Positions 29,186 through 37,783 of a stretch of DNA of 64,000 nucleotides are shown here, one piece after another. The stretch covers positions 1 through 64,000 of the forward strand of contig ARRA01000002.1 of the NCBI GenBank assembly GCA_000384935.1. The letters run 5' to 3'. Below the pieces are notes generated by a model. It was given only the letters and a program-made list of their open reading frames with translations, was not told the DNA's origin and did no database searches. The DNA comes from a gamma proteobacterium SCGC AAA076-P13. GTDB lineage: Bacteria; Pseudomonadota; Gammaproteobacteria; Magnimaribacterales; D2472. Every line of letters starts with the position of its first letter. The stretch's first letter is position 1. The position numbers were made by a program, and so were the translations under genes.

Positions 29186-30748
29186 ATGGCAAATAATAAA
29201 TATTCTGATAACTTTGACTTTGATAACTTATTCGTATTAGATTTGGCTAACAATCATCAAGGTAGTATTGACCATGGCCTAAGGGTAATCGAAGAGCATG
29301 CTCAAGTGTGCAATGATGCTAATGTTAAAGCAGCTATTAAATTTCAATTTAGAGATATTCCTGATTTTGTTCACCCCGATGATCAAATAAAATCTGAAAA
29401 CAAACATGCTCCTAGATTCATATCAACAAAAATCGAGTGGACTGATTATAAAAAAATGGCAAGCAAAATAAAGGAAATGGGCTTGCTAACCATGTGCACA
29501 CCATTTGATGAAGCTTCTGTTGATAAAATAACTGAATTAGGCTTTGATATTTTAAAAATTGCAAGTTGTTCTGCAAGTGACTGGCCTTTACTAAAAAAAG
29601 CTGCCGACAGTGGGCTACCAATGGTTGTCTCGACTGGTGGATTATCTCAGGCTGGAGTTGATGCTCTGGTAAGTTTCCTAACTCATAAAGCATGTGATTT
29701 TTCAATCATGCATTGTGTTTCAGTATATCCAACCCCAGATGAGCAATGTAATCTTAATAATATTGCAGAATTTAAAAGCCGCTATCCTGGAATTACTATA
29801 GGCTGGTCAACACATGAACCTCCTTTTGAACAAGTTCATGTTGGATTAGCATATGCCCTTGGAGCAAGAATGTTTGAAAGGCATGTAGGGGTTCCAACCG
29901 AAGATATTACTTTGAATCTATATTCCTCAAATCCAAGTGAAACGAAAGCATGGATTAATGCCAAATTAAAAGCAGAAACATTACTTGGTTGCCATGAGAG
30001 ACAAATTTATAGTGAAGAACAAGATGCTATAGCTGGTCTAAAAAGGGGTGTTTTTGTAAAGTCCTCTATAAAAAAAGGAAACAAAATAGCAAATGATGAT
30101 ATTTTTTTTGCTTTTCCCTATAGAGAAGGGCAGATCTCATCAGGAGAATTTAAACATGGGTTTATAGCATCTGAAAATATTTCAAAAAATGGGGCTGTTA
30201 CTCCTGACAATTATAAGATTGAAGTCTCTGATGATGATATTTGTGAAACTATCCTTAAAACTGCAATCCATGAAGTCAAGGCTATGATTGCAAAAGCAAA
30301 AATCCATTTGCATCATGAATTTACTACCGAATATTCACATCATTATGGCATTAAAAATTTTCGGGAAACTGGTGCAGTCTTAATTGATGTTGTAAATAAG
30401 GAATATTGTAAAAAGATCCTTGTTCAGCTTCCTGGCCAACAGCATCCTTTGCATATGCATAAACTTAAAACTGAAACATTTATTGTTGTAAGTGGTGAAC
30501 TTATAAGTGAATTAGATGGTAAAGAGTTTATTATAAAAGAAGGCGAGCAACTAACAGTTCCTGCAGGTACTTGGCATAGATTTAAAACTGATACAGGTGT
30601 TATATTTGAAGAAATCTCAACAACTGCATACAAGGATGATAGTTATTATAAAGATGCTTTTATTAGAGATCTAACATCTTCACAAAGAAAAACTGTAGTT
30701 GATCATTGGGGAAGATTTCAAATATCTGAACAATTACGATCTAAATAG
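29186..30748 (+). CDS. NeuB-family synthase fused to a C-terminal cupin
   Basis: A 520-residue fusion. Residues ~15-280 are a NeuB-type barrel (LDLANNHQGSIDHG, AIKFQFRD, KIASCSASDWPLL, STGGLSQ, MHCVSVYPTP, GWSTHE, FERHVGV). Residues ~285-350 look like a SAF domain (LKRGVFVKSSIKKGNKI). Residues ~410-490 are a cupin with metal ligands in HPLHMHKLKTETF and VPAGTWHRF. Standard NeuB proteins are about 350 residues and lack the cupin. The cupin resembles sugar-isomerase types, so it may prepare the aldehyde substrate or act on the product. It belongs with the HAD and NeuA genes downstream. Confidence 0.85.
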   Translation: MANNKYSDNFDFDNLFVLDLANNHQGSIDHGLRVIEEHAQVCNDANVKAAIKFQFRDIPDFVHPDDQIKSENKHAPRFISTKIEWTDYKKMASKIKEMGLLTMCTPFDEASVDKITELGFDILKIASCSASDWPLLKKAADSGLPMVVSTGGLSQAGVDALVSFLTHKACDFSIMHCVSVYPTPDEQCNLNNIAEFKSRYPGITIGWSTHEPPFEQVHVGLAYALGARMFERHVGVPTEDITLNLYSSNPSETKAWINAKLKAETLLGCHERQIYSEEQDAIAGLKRGVFVKSSIKKGNKIANDDIFFAFPYREGQISSGEFKHGFIASENISKNGAVTPDNYKIEVSDDDICETILKTAIHEVKAMIAKAKIHLHHEFTTEYSHHYGIKNFRETGAVLIDVVNKEYCKKILVQLPGQQHPLHMHKLKTETFIVVSGELISELDGKEFIIKEGEQLTVPAGTWHRFKTDTGVIFEEISTTAYKDDSYYKDAFIRDLTSSQRKTVVDHWGRFQISEQLRSK

Positions 30749-31378
30749 TTGGAAGAAGTCCATAAAAATCCTAAATATAAAATTATTGTCTTTGATTTTG
30801 ATGGTACTTTAGTGCCATCAAATCTAATTAAAAGGGAGTGTTTTTTTTCAGTTGCACGTGAATACATCAATGAGGATATAATTATTGAAAAAATACTAGA
30901 TCATTGTAAGGGTGATAGGACTGTAATATTTTCTAAATTTGCTAAAGATCTTAAACTTAACAAATCTGCATTAGATAATTTATTATTAAGCTATTCAAAT
31001 AAAACAAGAAAAGCTATTTCTAGGCTTGAATTTTACCCTGGTGCAATTAATTTTATAAAAGCTGCTAAAAATTTAGGAATATTAACAATATTGTCATCTG
31101 CTACACCTCATGAAGAAATAAATTTAATAGCGTCTGATTTAAAAATACAAATACTATTTGAAAAAATTCTTGGTGGTCCAGAATCCAAAGAATCAAGATT
31201 AAAAAAAATTCAATGTGAATATAATTGTGAATTTCAAGAGATTTTGGTGATTGGAGATGGGGAAGATGATTATTTAAGTGCAAAGAATACTGGTGCTCAT
31301 TTTATACCAGTTAATGACGCTGTCCATTTTTCAGAAAATCATACAAAATTAGATTTCGATGAGATAATATTAAAATGA
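30749..31378 (+). CDS. HAD-superfamily phosphatase
   Basis: A 209-residue haloacid-dehalogenase-like hydrolase. Motif I is VFDFDGTLVPSN (nucleophile Asp), motif II is ILSSATPHEE, and the C-terminal motif is VIGDGEDDYLSA. The helical cap between them is small. The start is TTG immediately after the preceding stop; no ATG precedes the catalytic motif, so coupling is likely. Sitting between a NeuB-type synthase and a CMP transferase, it could remove the phosphate from a nonulosonate 9-phosphate, as in KDN synthesis. This role is inferred. Confidence 0.82.
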   Translation: MEEVHKNPKYKIIVFDFDGTLVPSNLIKRECFFSVAREYINEDIIIEKILDHCKGDRTVIFSKFAKDLKLNKSALDNLLLSYSNKTRKAISRLEFYPGAINFIKAAKNLGILTILSSATPHEEINLIASDLKIQILFEKILGGPESKESRLKKIQCEYNCEFQEILVIGDGEDDYLSAKNTGAHFIPVNDAVHFSENHTKLDFDEIILK

Positions 31379-32112
31379 GTAATCTATATATAAGAATAGT
31401 TAATAATATTATTCCTAATAAACAATCTAATATAAAAATTCTTGATATTGGGTGTGGAAATGGAGACATGGTTCAAGAATTAATCAATAAAAAATATGAG
31501 GCATTTGGTATTGATGTTGAATTTAAGGCTGGGAAATATGTTCTCCAACTTGAAAAAAGAAATATTTTAAGAAAAATTAAGACTGACTCTGGAGGTAGAC
31601 TGGGAGTTCTTTCTAAAAATAAGACTTATCAATGGCCAATTGAAAATGACTCTATGGATGCTGTCTGCTCAAGAGCTGTCATTGAGCATGTCGTAAATTT
31701 AGATGAATTTGCTGAAGAAAATAACAGAGTATTAAAGCTAAATGGATTATGTGTTCATTATTTTCCTTCAAAATTTTCATTAATAGAACCTCATGTGGGC
31801 ATACCATTTGGAGCTATTTTACAGTACAAAGTATGGTTCGTAATTTGCTGTTATTTTGGATTATGTTTCAAGAAATTCAGAAGAAATCCATTGAACGCAT
31901 ATAATTATATGATACAAAATACAAAATATAGAAACATTCACGAAATCATTGAAATATTTAATAGTCATAATTTAATTCTTGATAAAGATATTACAAATCA
32001 AATAATGGCCTTTTCGTCAAACAATTTATTTAAAAAATTCTCTAGATTAAGATTTATGGTCATCATGTTTGGACTCTTCAGATCTAAATGCTTGGTGTTT
32101 AAAAAAATCTAG
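31375..32112 (+). CDS. SAM-dependent methyltransferase (class I)
   Basis: A 245-residue class I methyltransferase. The SAM loop is ILDIGCGNGDMVQEL near residue 22. FGIDVEF is the acidic strand-2 end, and AVCSRAVIEHVVNLDEFAEE is the strand-4 region typical of Methyltransf_11 proteins. It overlaps the HAD gene by four bases. It probably methylates a sugar or a glycan, but the substrate is not visible. Confidence 0.82.
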   Translation: MSNLYIRIVNNIIPNKQSNIKILDIGCGNGDMVQELINKKYEAFGIDVEFKAGKYVLQLEKRNILRKIKTDSGGRLGVLSKNKTYQWPIENDSMDAVCSRAVIEHVVNLDEFAEENNRVLKLNGLCVHYFPSKFSLIEPHVGIPFGAILQYKVWFVICCYFGLCFKKFRRNPLNAYNYMIQNTKYRNIHEIIEIFNSHNLILDKDITNQIMAFSSNNLFKKFSRLRFMVIMFGLFRSKCLVFKKI

Positions 32113-32143
32113 GTACAAATTTAAATACTATAAAAAATAAGTT

Positions 32144-32845
32144 ATGAAAAATAAGGAAACTAATGTCTTGGTGGTTATTCCAGCTAGAGGTGGATCTAAG
32201 GGCATACCTCTAAAAAATTTAGAATCTATTAATGGCAGTACTTTAACAGCACTGGCCATTCGTATTGCCCAAAAAATACCTTTTAATAAGACTGTTTTAG
32301 TCTCAACTGACCATAAAAGAATTAAAGAAGAAGCTTTAACTAATGGAGCAGAAGTTCCATTTTTAAGGCCTGAAAGTCTCTCAGGGGATTCAATATCTGA
32401 TTATGATGTTTTAATACATTCTCTTGTAGAGTCTGAAAAATTCTTTCAAATGAATTTTGAAATTATAGTTATGCTTCAACCAACCTCTCCGTTAAGAGAG
32501 CTTAAAAATATAACTGACTGCATCGATAGGTTAATTTCTGATAATCTTGATGCAGTTTGGACAGTTTCTCCCTGTGATCTTAAATATCATCCAAAAAAAC
32601 AATTATATTTAAATAATAGTAATTTAGAGCTTGTTGATCCAAATGGCAAAGAAATTATTGCTCGGCAACAACTAAATACAACCTATATTAGAAATGGAGT
32701 GTGCTATGCTTTTTCCCGAAATTGCATCTTAAATCAAAAAACAATTTATGGAAAAAAAACTGGAGCTGTTATTATCCATAACAAGAATATTTCTATCGAT
32801 ACAATCGAAGACCTTGAAAAAGCAAGATCTTTAGCAAAAAAATAA
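32144..32845 (+). CDS. CMP-nonulosonate (acylneuraminate-type) cytidylyltransferase
   Basis: A 233-residue NeuA-like enzyme. The CTP-binding start is VVIPARGGSKGIPLKNL. STDHKRIKEEA, FLRPESLSGDSISDYDVL and VMLQPTSPLRE are classical CMP-sialate synthetase segments, and the metal-binding VSIDTIEDLEKA-type end is present as ISIDTIEDLEKA. It would activate the sugar acid made by the upstream NeuB-cupin protein. The specificity (sialate, KDN, legionaminate or other) is open. A second, SpsF-type, cytidylyltransferase lies at 24.4 kb. Confidence 0.9.
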   Translation: MKNKETNVLVVIPARGGSKGIPLKNLESINGSTLTALAIRIAQKIPFNKTVLVSTDHKRIKEEALTNGAEVPFLRPESLSGDSISDYDVLIHSLVESEKFFQMNFEIIVMLQPTSPLRELKNITDCIDRLISDNLDAVWTVSPCDLKYHPKKQLYLNNSNLELVDPNGKEIIARQQLNTTYIRNGVCYAFSRNCILNQKTIYGKKTGAVIIHNKNISIDTIEDLEKARSLAKK

Positions 32846-32847
32846 TT

Positions 32848-34038
32848 ATGTTTCTCCAAATTAGAAGATTTTTAGCAGTTATGCCCTGGGCCACAGCAAT
32901 GCTTAAGATTATTTTAAATTCAATTCGGTTTTTCTTTTTTTACACAAGAATGAATAAGTGCAAGCTAGAAAAAGGTATTAGTATTACTAAAGTTGGCAGT
33001 ATTTCTGATGAAAATTTCTTTGGTTATTATAATAAATCCCCAACATCAGAAGATGGAAACATTTTATTAACTCACAGCTTAATTAATGATGAATGCTTTA
33101 TATCCATCGTTCATATGAATGACATAGAAAAAATAATACCTATTGTTAAAACTAAAGCTTTTAATTTTCAACAAGGGTCAATGCTTCAGTGGATTGATAA
33201 TGAATCCTTTATTTTTAATGATTTTAAAAATAATAACTTAATAGCTAGGACTTATGATATTTTTGGAAATAATATTCATAACTTTGTTGATCCAGTCGAA
33301 GAGGTAAGTCACAAGGGAGATTTTTACTTATCAATAGATTTCAATAGCTTGACTGAAAATAAAAGCGAATACGGTTACAGTAAGTTGTGCTCAAGGTTAA
33401 AACTTCTCCCAAATCAAAAAAAAGGCATAGTTCATTGCGATATCAACACTAAAATTAGTCATCTCATTGTTAGCAAAGTTGAGCTTAGGGAGCTAAATAA
33501 TAATATTAATATTGATTATGATGAAATAAATCATTTGATGATTTCGCCAGATGATGGAAGCTTTATTTTTATTTACAGATATTACTTCAAGGGAAAAAGA
33601 AAATCTATGCTTTATTGCTACGATCTCCAAACTAAAAAAATAAAATTAATAGCATCAGGCATCATTTCTCACTTTTGTTGGTTTGATTCTGATAATATTT
33701 TTATATGGCTTAATAATACTAAAAATGAAGGGTATTGCTTGTTTAATATTAAAAATGAAAGCTGGAAAAATATACTTAATACAACTGATGGTCATCCTAC
33801 AATGCTCAATGAATCTACCGTCATTTCAGATAGCTACCCATCAATGTTTGCAGAAATACATCTATATTCTATTTTTGGAACTAATATTGATAATATTGCA
33901 AAAATATCCTCTAAACCTAATTTTAATTCTGACTTGCGATGCGATCTTCATCCAAGAGTATTTAAGAATACAATTAGTATAGATTCGGATTTTTCAGGCA
34001 AAAGATCTCAATATTTAATACATAAAAATGCTACATAA
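32848..34038 (+). CDS. Hypothetical polysaccharide-locus protein, possible beta-propeller
   Basis: I do not recognise a characterised family. The 396-residue protein has a hydrophobic N-terminal stretch (~12-32), then an ISDENFFGYYNKSPTSEDG segment, and a body of repeating strands with Trp/Asp/Asn-rich turns (LQWIDNESFIFNDF, FCWFDSDNIFIWLNN) that suggest a beta-propeller. The FFGYYxKSP motif recalls unannotated proteins in other glycan loci. The last residues HKNAT and the stop come from the first copy of a 13-nt tandem repeat. Binding or cleaving a glycan is possible, but no catalytic residues can be named. Confidence 0.6.
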   Translation: MFLQIRRFLAVMPWATAMLKIILNSIRFFFFYTRMNKCKLEKGISITKVGSISDENFFGYYNKSPTSEDGNILLTHSLINDECFISIVHMNDIEKIIPIVKTKAFNFQQGSMLQWIDNESFIFNDFKNNNLIARTYDIFGNNIHNFVDPVEEVSHKGDFYLSIDFNSLTENKSEYGYSKLCSRLKLLPNQKKGIVHCDINTKISHLIVSKVELRELNNNINIDYDEINHLMISPDDGSFIFIYRYYFKGKRKSMLYCYDLQTKKIKLIASGIISHFCWFDSDNIFIWLNNTKNEGYCLFNIKNESWKNILNTTDGHPTMLNESTVISDSYPSMFAEIHLYSIFGTNIDNIAKISSKPNFNSDLRCDLHPRVFKNTISIDSDFSGKRSQYLIHKNAT

Positions 34039-34081
34039 AAATGCTACATAAAAATGCTACATAAAAATGCTACATAAAAAT
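34020..34081 (+). repeat. 13-nt tandem repeat (unit ACATAAAAATGCT), 4.8 copies
   Basis: Four perfect copies and a 10-nt partial fifth copy span the junction of two genes. Each copy holds ATG (34028, 34041, 34054, 34067). The first three each open a seven-codon ORF (MLHKNAT) that ends at a TAA just before the next ATG. The fourth ATG escapes, because the last copy diverges, and starts the glycosyltransferase. The stop of the upstream gene (34036-34038) is also in the repeat. A slippage origin is likely. Confidence 0.95.
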
Positions 34082-34882
34082 CAAAATGAAATTTGTGTGT
34101 TAATGTCTGTATATCATAAAGATAACCCAAATAACTTTTATATAGCTCTCCAAAGCCTGATCAATCAGGAAGAGCCTTGTGATATATATCTTCAAGTAGA
34201 CGGACCTGTTGAAAAAAATATTAAAGATGTAATTGGAAAGTTTGAATTAAAAAACTTAAAGGTAAAATTTCATGATAAAAATATTGGATTACCAGCCATA
34301 TTAAATTTGGGAATAAAATATGCAAAAGATAATTCTTATAAATATATTGCAAGAATGGATGCAGATGATTTTTCATTTAAAAATAGGCTTTCAACTCAAA
34401 AGAATTATTTAGAAAGAAGCCAAGCAGATCTAATAGGGAGCAATGCTGAATTTGTCTTTAAAAACCAAACTGTAAGAAGCTCAAATTTTTTTATGGACAA
34501 TAGCCTTGTATCTCAGATAATTCTTAAAAGAAATCCTATCTATCATTCGTCCGTATTTGCAAAAATTGAAACATTTGATAGTGCTATATATAATGAAAAA
34601 TTTGTTAAAGCACAAGATTGGATTCTTTGGGCAACATTAATAAGCTCAGGAAAAAAAATAGAAATAATTGAACCAGTTTTAATAAGATATAATATTGATG
34701 AAGAATATATAAAAAAAAGGTCTAGGGTTAGCTTAATTTTATATGGGGTATATGCTCATTGGAACGTATTAAAAATATTAAGGTCGCCTAATAAATTTTA
34801 TATGATTTATTCACTAATAAATATAATAGTAAAAACCCTTCCTGTAAGATTTCAAGAAAGTATATATAAATTAAAAACTTAA
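34067..34882 (+). CDS. Family 2 glycosyltransferase
   Basis: A 271-residue GT-A enzyme. ICVLMSVYHKDNPNNFYIAL begins the fold, KNIGLPAILNLGIKYA follows, and the metal-binding motif is ARMDADDFS near residue 100. The AQDWILWATLI segment matches the catalytic-base region. Its first codons (MLHKN) are supplied by the last copy of the 13-nt repeat. A second possible start is the internal ATG in VLMSVYH, which would cut the first strand. Two bases separate it from the ABC transporter gene. Confidence 0.87.
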   Translation: MLHKNQNEICVLMSVYHKDNPNNFYIALQSLINQEEPCDIYLQVDGPVEKNIKDVIGKFELKNLKVKFHDKNIGLPAILNLGIKYAKDNSYKYIARMDADDFSFKNRLSTQKNYLERSQADLIGSNAEFVFKNQTVRSSNFFMDNSLVSQIILKRNPIYHSSVFAKIETFDSAIYNEKFVKAQDWILWATLISSGKKIEIIEPVLIRYNIDEEYIKKRSRVSLILYGVYAHWNVLKILRSPNKFYMIYSLINIIVKTLPVRFQESIYKLKT

Positions 34883-34883
34883 A

Positions 34884-36275
34884 ATGATTGTATTTTTATT
34901 AATTCTTTGTTCAATAATATCAGTTATAAGTGCTTTTGTTGATGTTGAGCTTGTTAAACTCCTTACCGAAATAGTTTCATTAGGAGCTACCCCAGGGAAT
35001 GAATCCCAGACTATTAGATATTTAATCCTGTTAGCTTTTGGTGTACTAATTATTAAGTTACTTAATATCATATTAATTGTTCTAACAGCTAGAAGATTAT
35101 CAGTTCATTATGTTTCTTTAGCTGTTGAAAATATAATATCTTCAGCAAGCCCAATAGAGAAAATTGAATTTTCTGGAATAATGGAAAATTCAAACCACAT
35201 TCAAACTTTTGTTGTGTCTATGCTTCAATTTATCAGCTCAAGTGTAACAGTATTAATTATAATTTATCTAACTTTGGATTTTATCGATATAAAAATTCCA
35301 TCAATTATTTATATTGCTATAGCAGCTTACATATTATTTAATCTTTTAGTACGAAAATTACAAAGCTTGCTTGGGGATAGGCTAGCTGAATTAGCAAATA
35401 AAAGATTTAAGCCTTTTGCAGATGTAGTCAACGGATCATATGGCATTAAAATTTCAAAATTGAATCTTTTTTATAAATCTTTCATTAAAGGAATTGAAGG
35501 TAAATTAAGACTAACTCAAGGGAGTATATTTATCCTTGCAACCTCTCCTAAATTATTCTTAGATTTACTTATTGTATTAATAATAGCAGTTATTGTAAGT
35601 CTTGGAAATGATACTCAGATTTTAGCTGCATTGGCTTTTGTTGCTCTGAGGGTTATACCTTTAATAACAGCAGCTTTTCTAGCTCTTGCAAAAATTTCAG
35701 CATACTGGACTCCAGTAATGAAAGTTTTTGAATTCTCAAAAAATACTTCAAATTCATTAGCCAATGAAAGTGGTATTTTGTTAAAGAATAATATAATTGT
35801 TATAGGCCCATCAGGATCGGGAAAATCAACGTTATTAAAAAATATTCTAGAGAATAAATTAACAGAAAATGCGCGAATACTAGATTCAATAGATAAAACA
35901 AATAAGATGATTTCTAATGGAATTTTCATGCAAAGATCATATGATTTATCGATAACCTTAAAAAAATTTAAAGAACGAGCCTCATTCAATATAAATATAT
36001 TTGATAAATTTTTATTGAATAAAATTGATGATTCAATCTTATTGAAAAGCCTTAGCGGGGGAGAGCTTCAAAGATTATGGCTATCTGTAGCTATTAGAGA
36101 TGAATTTACACAATACTTTCTTGATGAACCAACAAATAATCTAGATATTAACAGTAAAAAAATATTTTTAAGCTGGATGAGCGGTACTACAAAAAAAATA
36201 TTTATAGTCACCCATGATAATGAAGTTATAGATATTTGTAAAAAACTCAACTATAAAATTATAGATTTAAGTTAA
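34884..36275 (+). CDS. Compact ABC exporter (fused membrane and ATPase domains)
   Basis: A 463-residue half-transporter, shorter than the usual ~580. About six hydrophobic segments cover residues 1-285. The ATPase follows with Walker A GPSGSGKSTLL near residue 311, a Q-loop glutamine in FMQRSYD, the signature LSGGELQRL near 390, Walker B YFLDEPTNNLD and the switch histidine in IVTHDNE. The nucleotide domain is only about 165 residues but has every catalytic motif. No Wzx flippase is seen in the island, so it may flip lipid-linked repeats as PglK or MsbA-like proteins do. It starts two bases after the glycosyltransferase. Confidence 0.85.
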   Translation: MIVFLLILCSIISVISAFVDVELVKLLTEIVSLGATPGNESQTIRYLILLAFGVLIIKLLNIILIVLTARRLSVHYVSLAVENIISSASPIEKIEFSGIMENSNHIQTFVVSMLQFISSSVTVLIIIYLTLDFIDIKIPSIIYIAIAAYILFNLLVRKLQSLLGDRLAELANKRFKPFADVVNGSYGIKISKLNLFYKSFIKGIEGKLRLTQGSIFILATSPKLFLDLLIVLIIAVIVSLGNDTQILAALAFVALRVIPLITAAFLALAKISAYWTPVMKVFEFSKNTSNSLANESGILLKNNIIVIGPSGSGKSTLLKNILENKLTENARILDSIDKTNKMISNGIFMQRSYDLSITLKKFKERASFNINIFDKFLLNKIDDSILLKSLSGGELQRLWLSVAIRDEFTQYFLDEPTNNLDINSKKIFLSWMSGTTKKIFIVTHDNEVIDICKKLNYKIIDLS

Positions 36276-37016
36276 ATGCAAATATCAATAGTTATACCGA
36301 CTCTAGAGAGACCTCACTTACAAAGAACAGTTAATAGCGCTCTTGAAAGCCCTTATGTTGCTGAAATAATAATTATTGGAAATAGCATTAAAATTGATGT
36401 TATTGATAATAAAAGAGTTAGGTATTTTCATATTAATGAGAAAAATGCAAATTCTAAACGTAACTTCGGTATCCGGAAATGTAATTTTAGTTATATTTTA
36501 TGCTTAGATGATGATGATTTGCTTTGTCTAAATTCTAAAATTATTGGGAAGGCTGAAAAAGCTTTTCAGCATAGATCCTGCGTTGGTTTTGCTATGAGCG
36601 CAGATGTATATGTAAATAACAAACTCGTAAGAAATATTGATAAGGGAGAAAAATTCTTTTATCTAAATGATTTTCGTTTCACCAACCCAATTGGAACTAC
36701 CTCCTCTGTTCTTTTAAGCAGAGACATAATAAAAAATGATGAATATTTCCATCAAGATATTGGATGCAGACAAGATTACTTTTGTTGGATAAAAGTACTG
36801 TTAATAAATAATGGTTCATGCTTCAAAGCAACCTCAAATGTTGGAATAATTTATAATGATGATAACGCACATGATAGAACTTCAAAATCAGGTCTACTTT
36901 TTAAACTATTTCAAGTTGTAAAGATTTTTAAAAAAACTTTTGCATTAAATAAATTATTTGCTATTTTTTCAACTTTTTCTCATTTAAGATATTTAATCGC
37001 AAGCTTAAAAAAATGA
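36276..37016 (+). CDS. Family 2 glycosyltransferase
   Basis: A 246-residue GT2-like protein. ISIVIPTLERPHLQRTVNSA opens the fold and SKRNFGI is the usual helix after the donor strand. The metal site is ILCLDDDDLL near residue 85, with an unusually acidic DDDD. GCRQDYFCWIKVL matches the base region. It begins at the base after the ABC gene's stop and overlaps the next gene by four bases. Confidence 0.85.
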   Translation: MQISIVIPTLERPHLQRTVNSALESPYVAEIIIIGNSIKIDVIDNKRVRYFHINEKNANSKRNFGIRKCNFSYILCLDDDDLLCLNSKIIGKAEKAFQHRSCVGFAMSADVYVNNKLVRNIDKGEKFFYLNDFRFTNPIGTTSSVLLSRDIIKNDEYFHQDIGCRQDYFCWIKVLLINNGSCFKATSNVGIIYNDDNAHDRTSKSGLLFKLFQVVKIFKKTFALNKLFAIFSTFSHLRYLIASLKK

Positions 37017-37783
37017 AATTTTCTATTTGTATCACAACATATGATAAACAGGATAAAGTTAACAATTTAATTGATAGCTTTCAAAATAGTGCTAATAAAT
37101 TAAACATTACTTTAAGATTTTATATTTCAGTTTCTAATATTACTATTGATATAAATCCGCGAACTGATGTTAAAATTTTTAAACTTCCAAAAGACTATTT
37201 TTGGGCAAGGTCTTTTAAATTTTTGTTAAAAAAAATAGATGAAGATTCTGAAAAAATCATACATATCAATGATGATACCAATATCTCCAATGAAGAGGTT
37301 GAAAAATTTCTTAATTTAAGTGTCTTGTCAGATGTTCTCGTTGCAAATTTTTATGATACTAAAAAAGACCATATTTTTGGGTTCAAGCGCTTTGATGGAA
37401 GAAGTTTTAGACCTTCATCTATCTGCAAAGCAGAATTTTTTAATGGCAACTTATTTATGTCTAATACAGATTTATTAATAGACTCTATCCCTTTTTACAC
37501 ATATAAGCATGGTTTCTTAGATTATCATCTATCTTTTAAAATCATAAAGGCTCTTAATGAAAGAAAACTAAAAATGGAAGAATTAAATATAAATCATAAT
37601 GTTGAGACTAATCTAGAAAGAAAAATGCTGCATAAGACCATCAGAGATCCAATGAATTCCAGAATGAACCCTTTTGACCAAATGATTTTTTATATATCCA
37701 TTGGAAGACCGTTTTTTGGTTGTATTAGTTTCTTCTTAAATGCCTTTAGAGCAATTAATTTTTATACTAGGGGGATAAAATGA
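37013..37783 (+). CDS. Probable GT2-like glycosyltransferase
   Basis: A 256-residue protein with GT-A character. KFSICITTYDKQDKVNNLI is the first strand and helix, KLPKDYFWARSFKFLL is the acceptor-side helix, and IIHINDDTNIS is a DxD-like motif near residue 83. FFNGNLFMSNTDLL followed by HGFLDYHLSF resembles the C-terminal GT2 signature. The fit is weaker than for the neighbours, and the sugar is unknown. It overlaps both neighbours by four bases. Confidence 0.7.
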   Translation: MKFSICITTYDKQDKVNNLIDSFQNSANKLNITLRFYISVSNITIDINPRTDVKIFKLPKDYFWARSFKFLLKKIDEDSEKIIHINDDTNISNEEVEKFLNLSVLSDVLVANFYDTKKDHIFGFKRFDGRSFRPSSICKAEFFNGNLFMSNTDLLIDSIPFYTYKHGFLDYHLSFKIIKALNERKLKMEELNINHNVETNLERKMLHKTIRDPMNSRMNPFDQMIFYISIGRPFFGCISFFLNAFRAINFYTRGIK

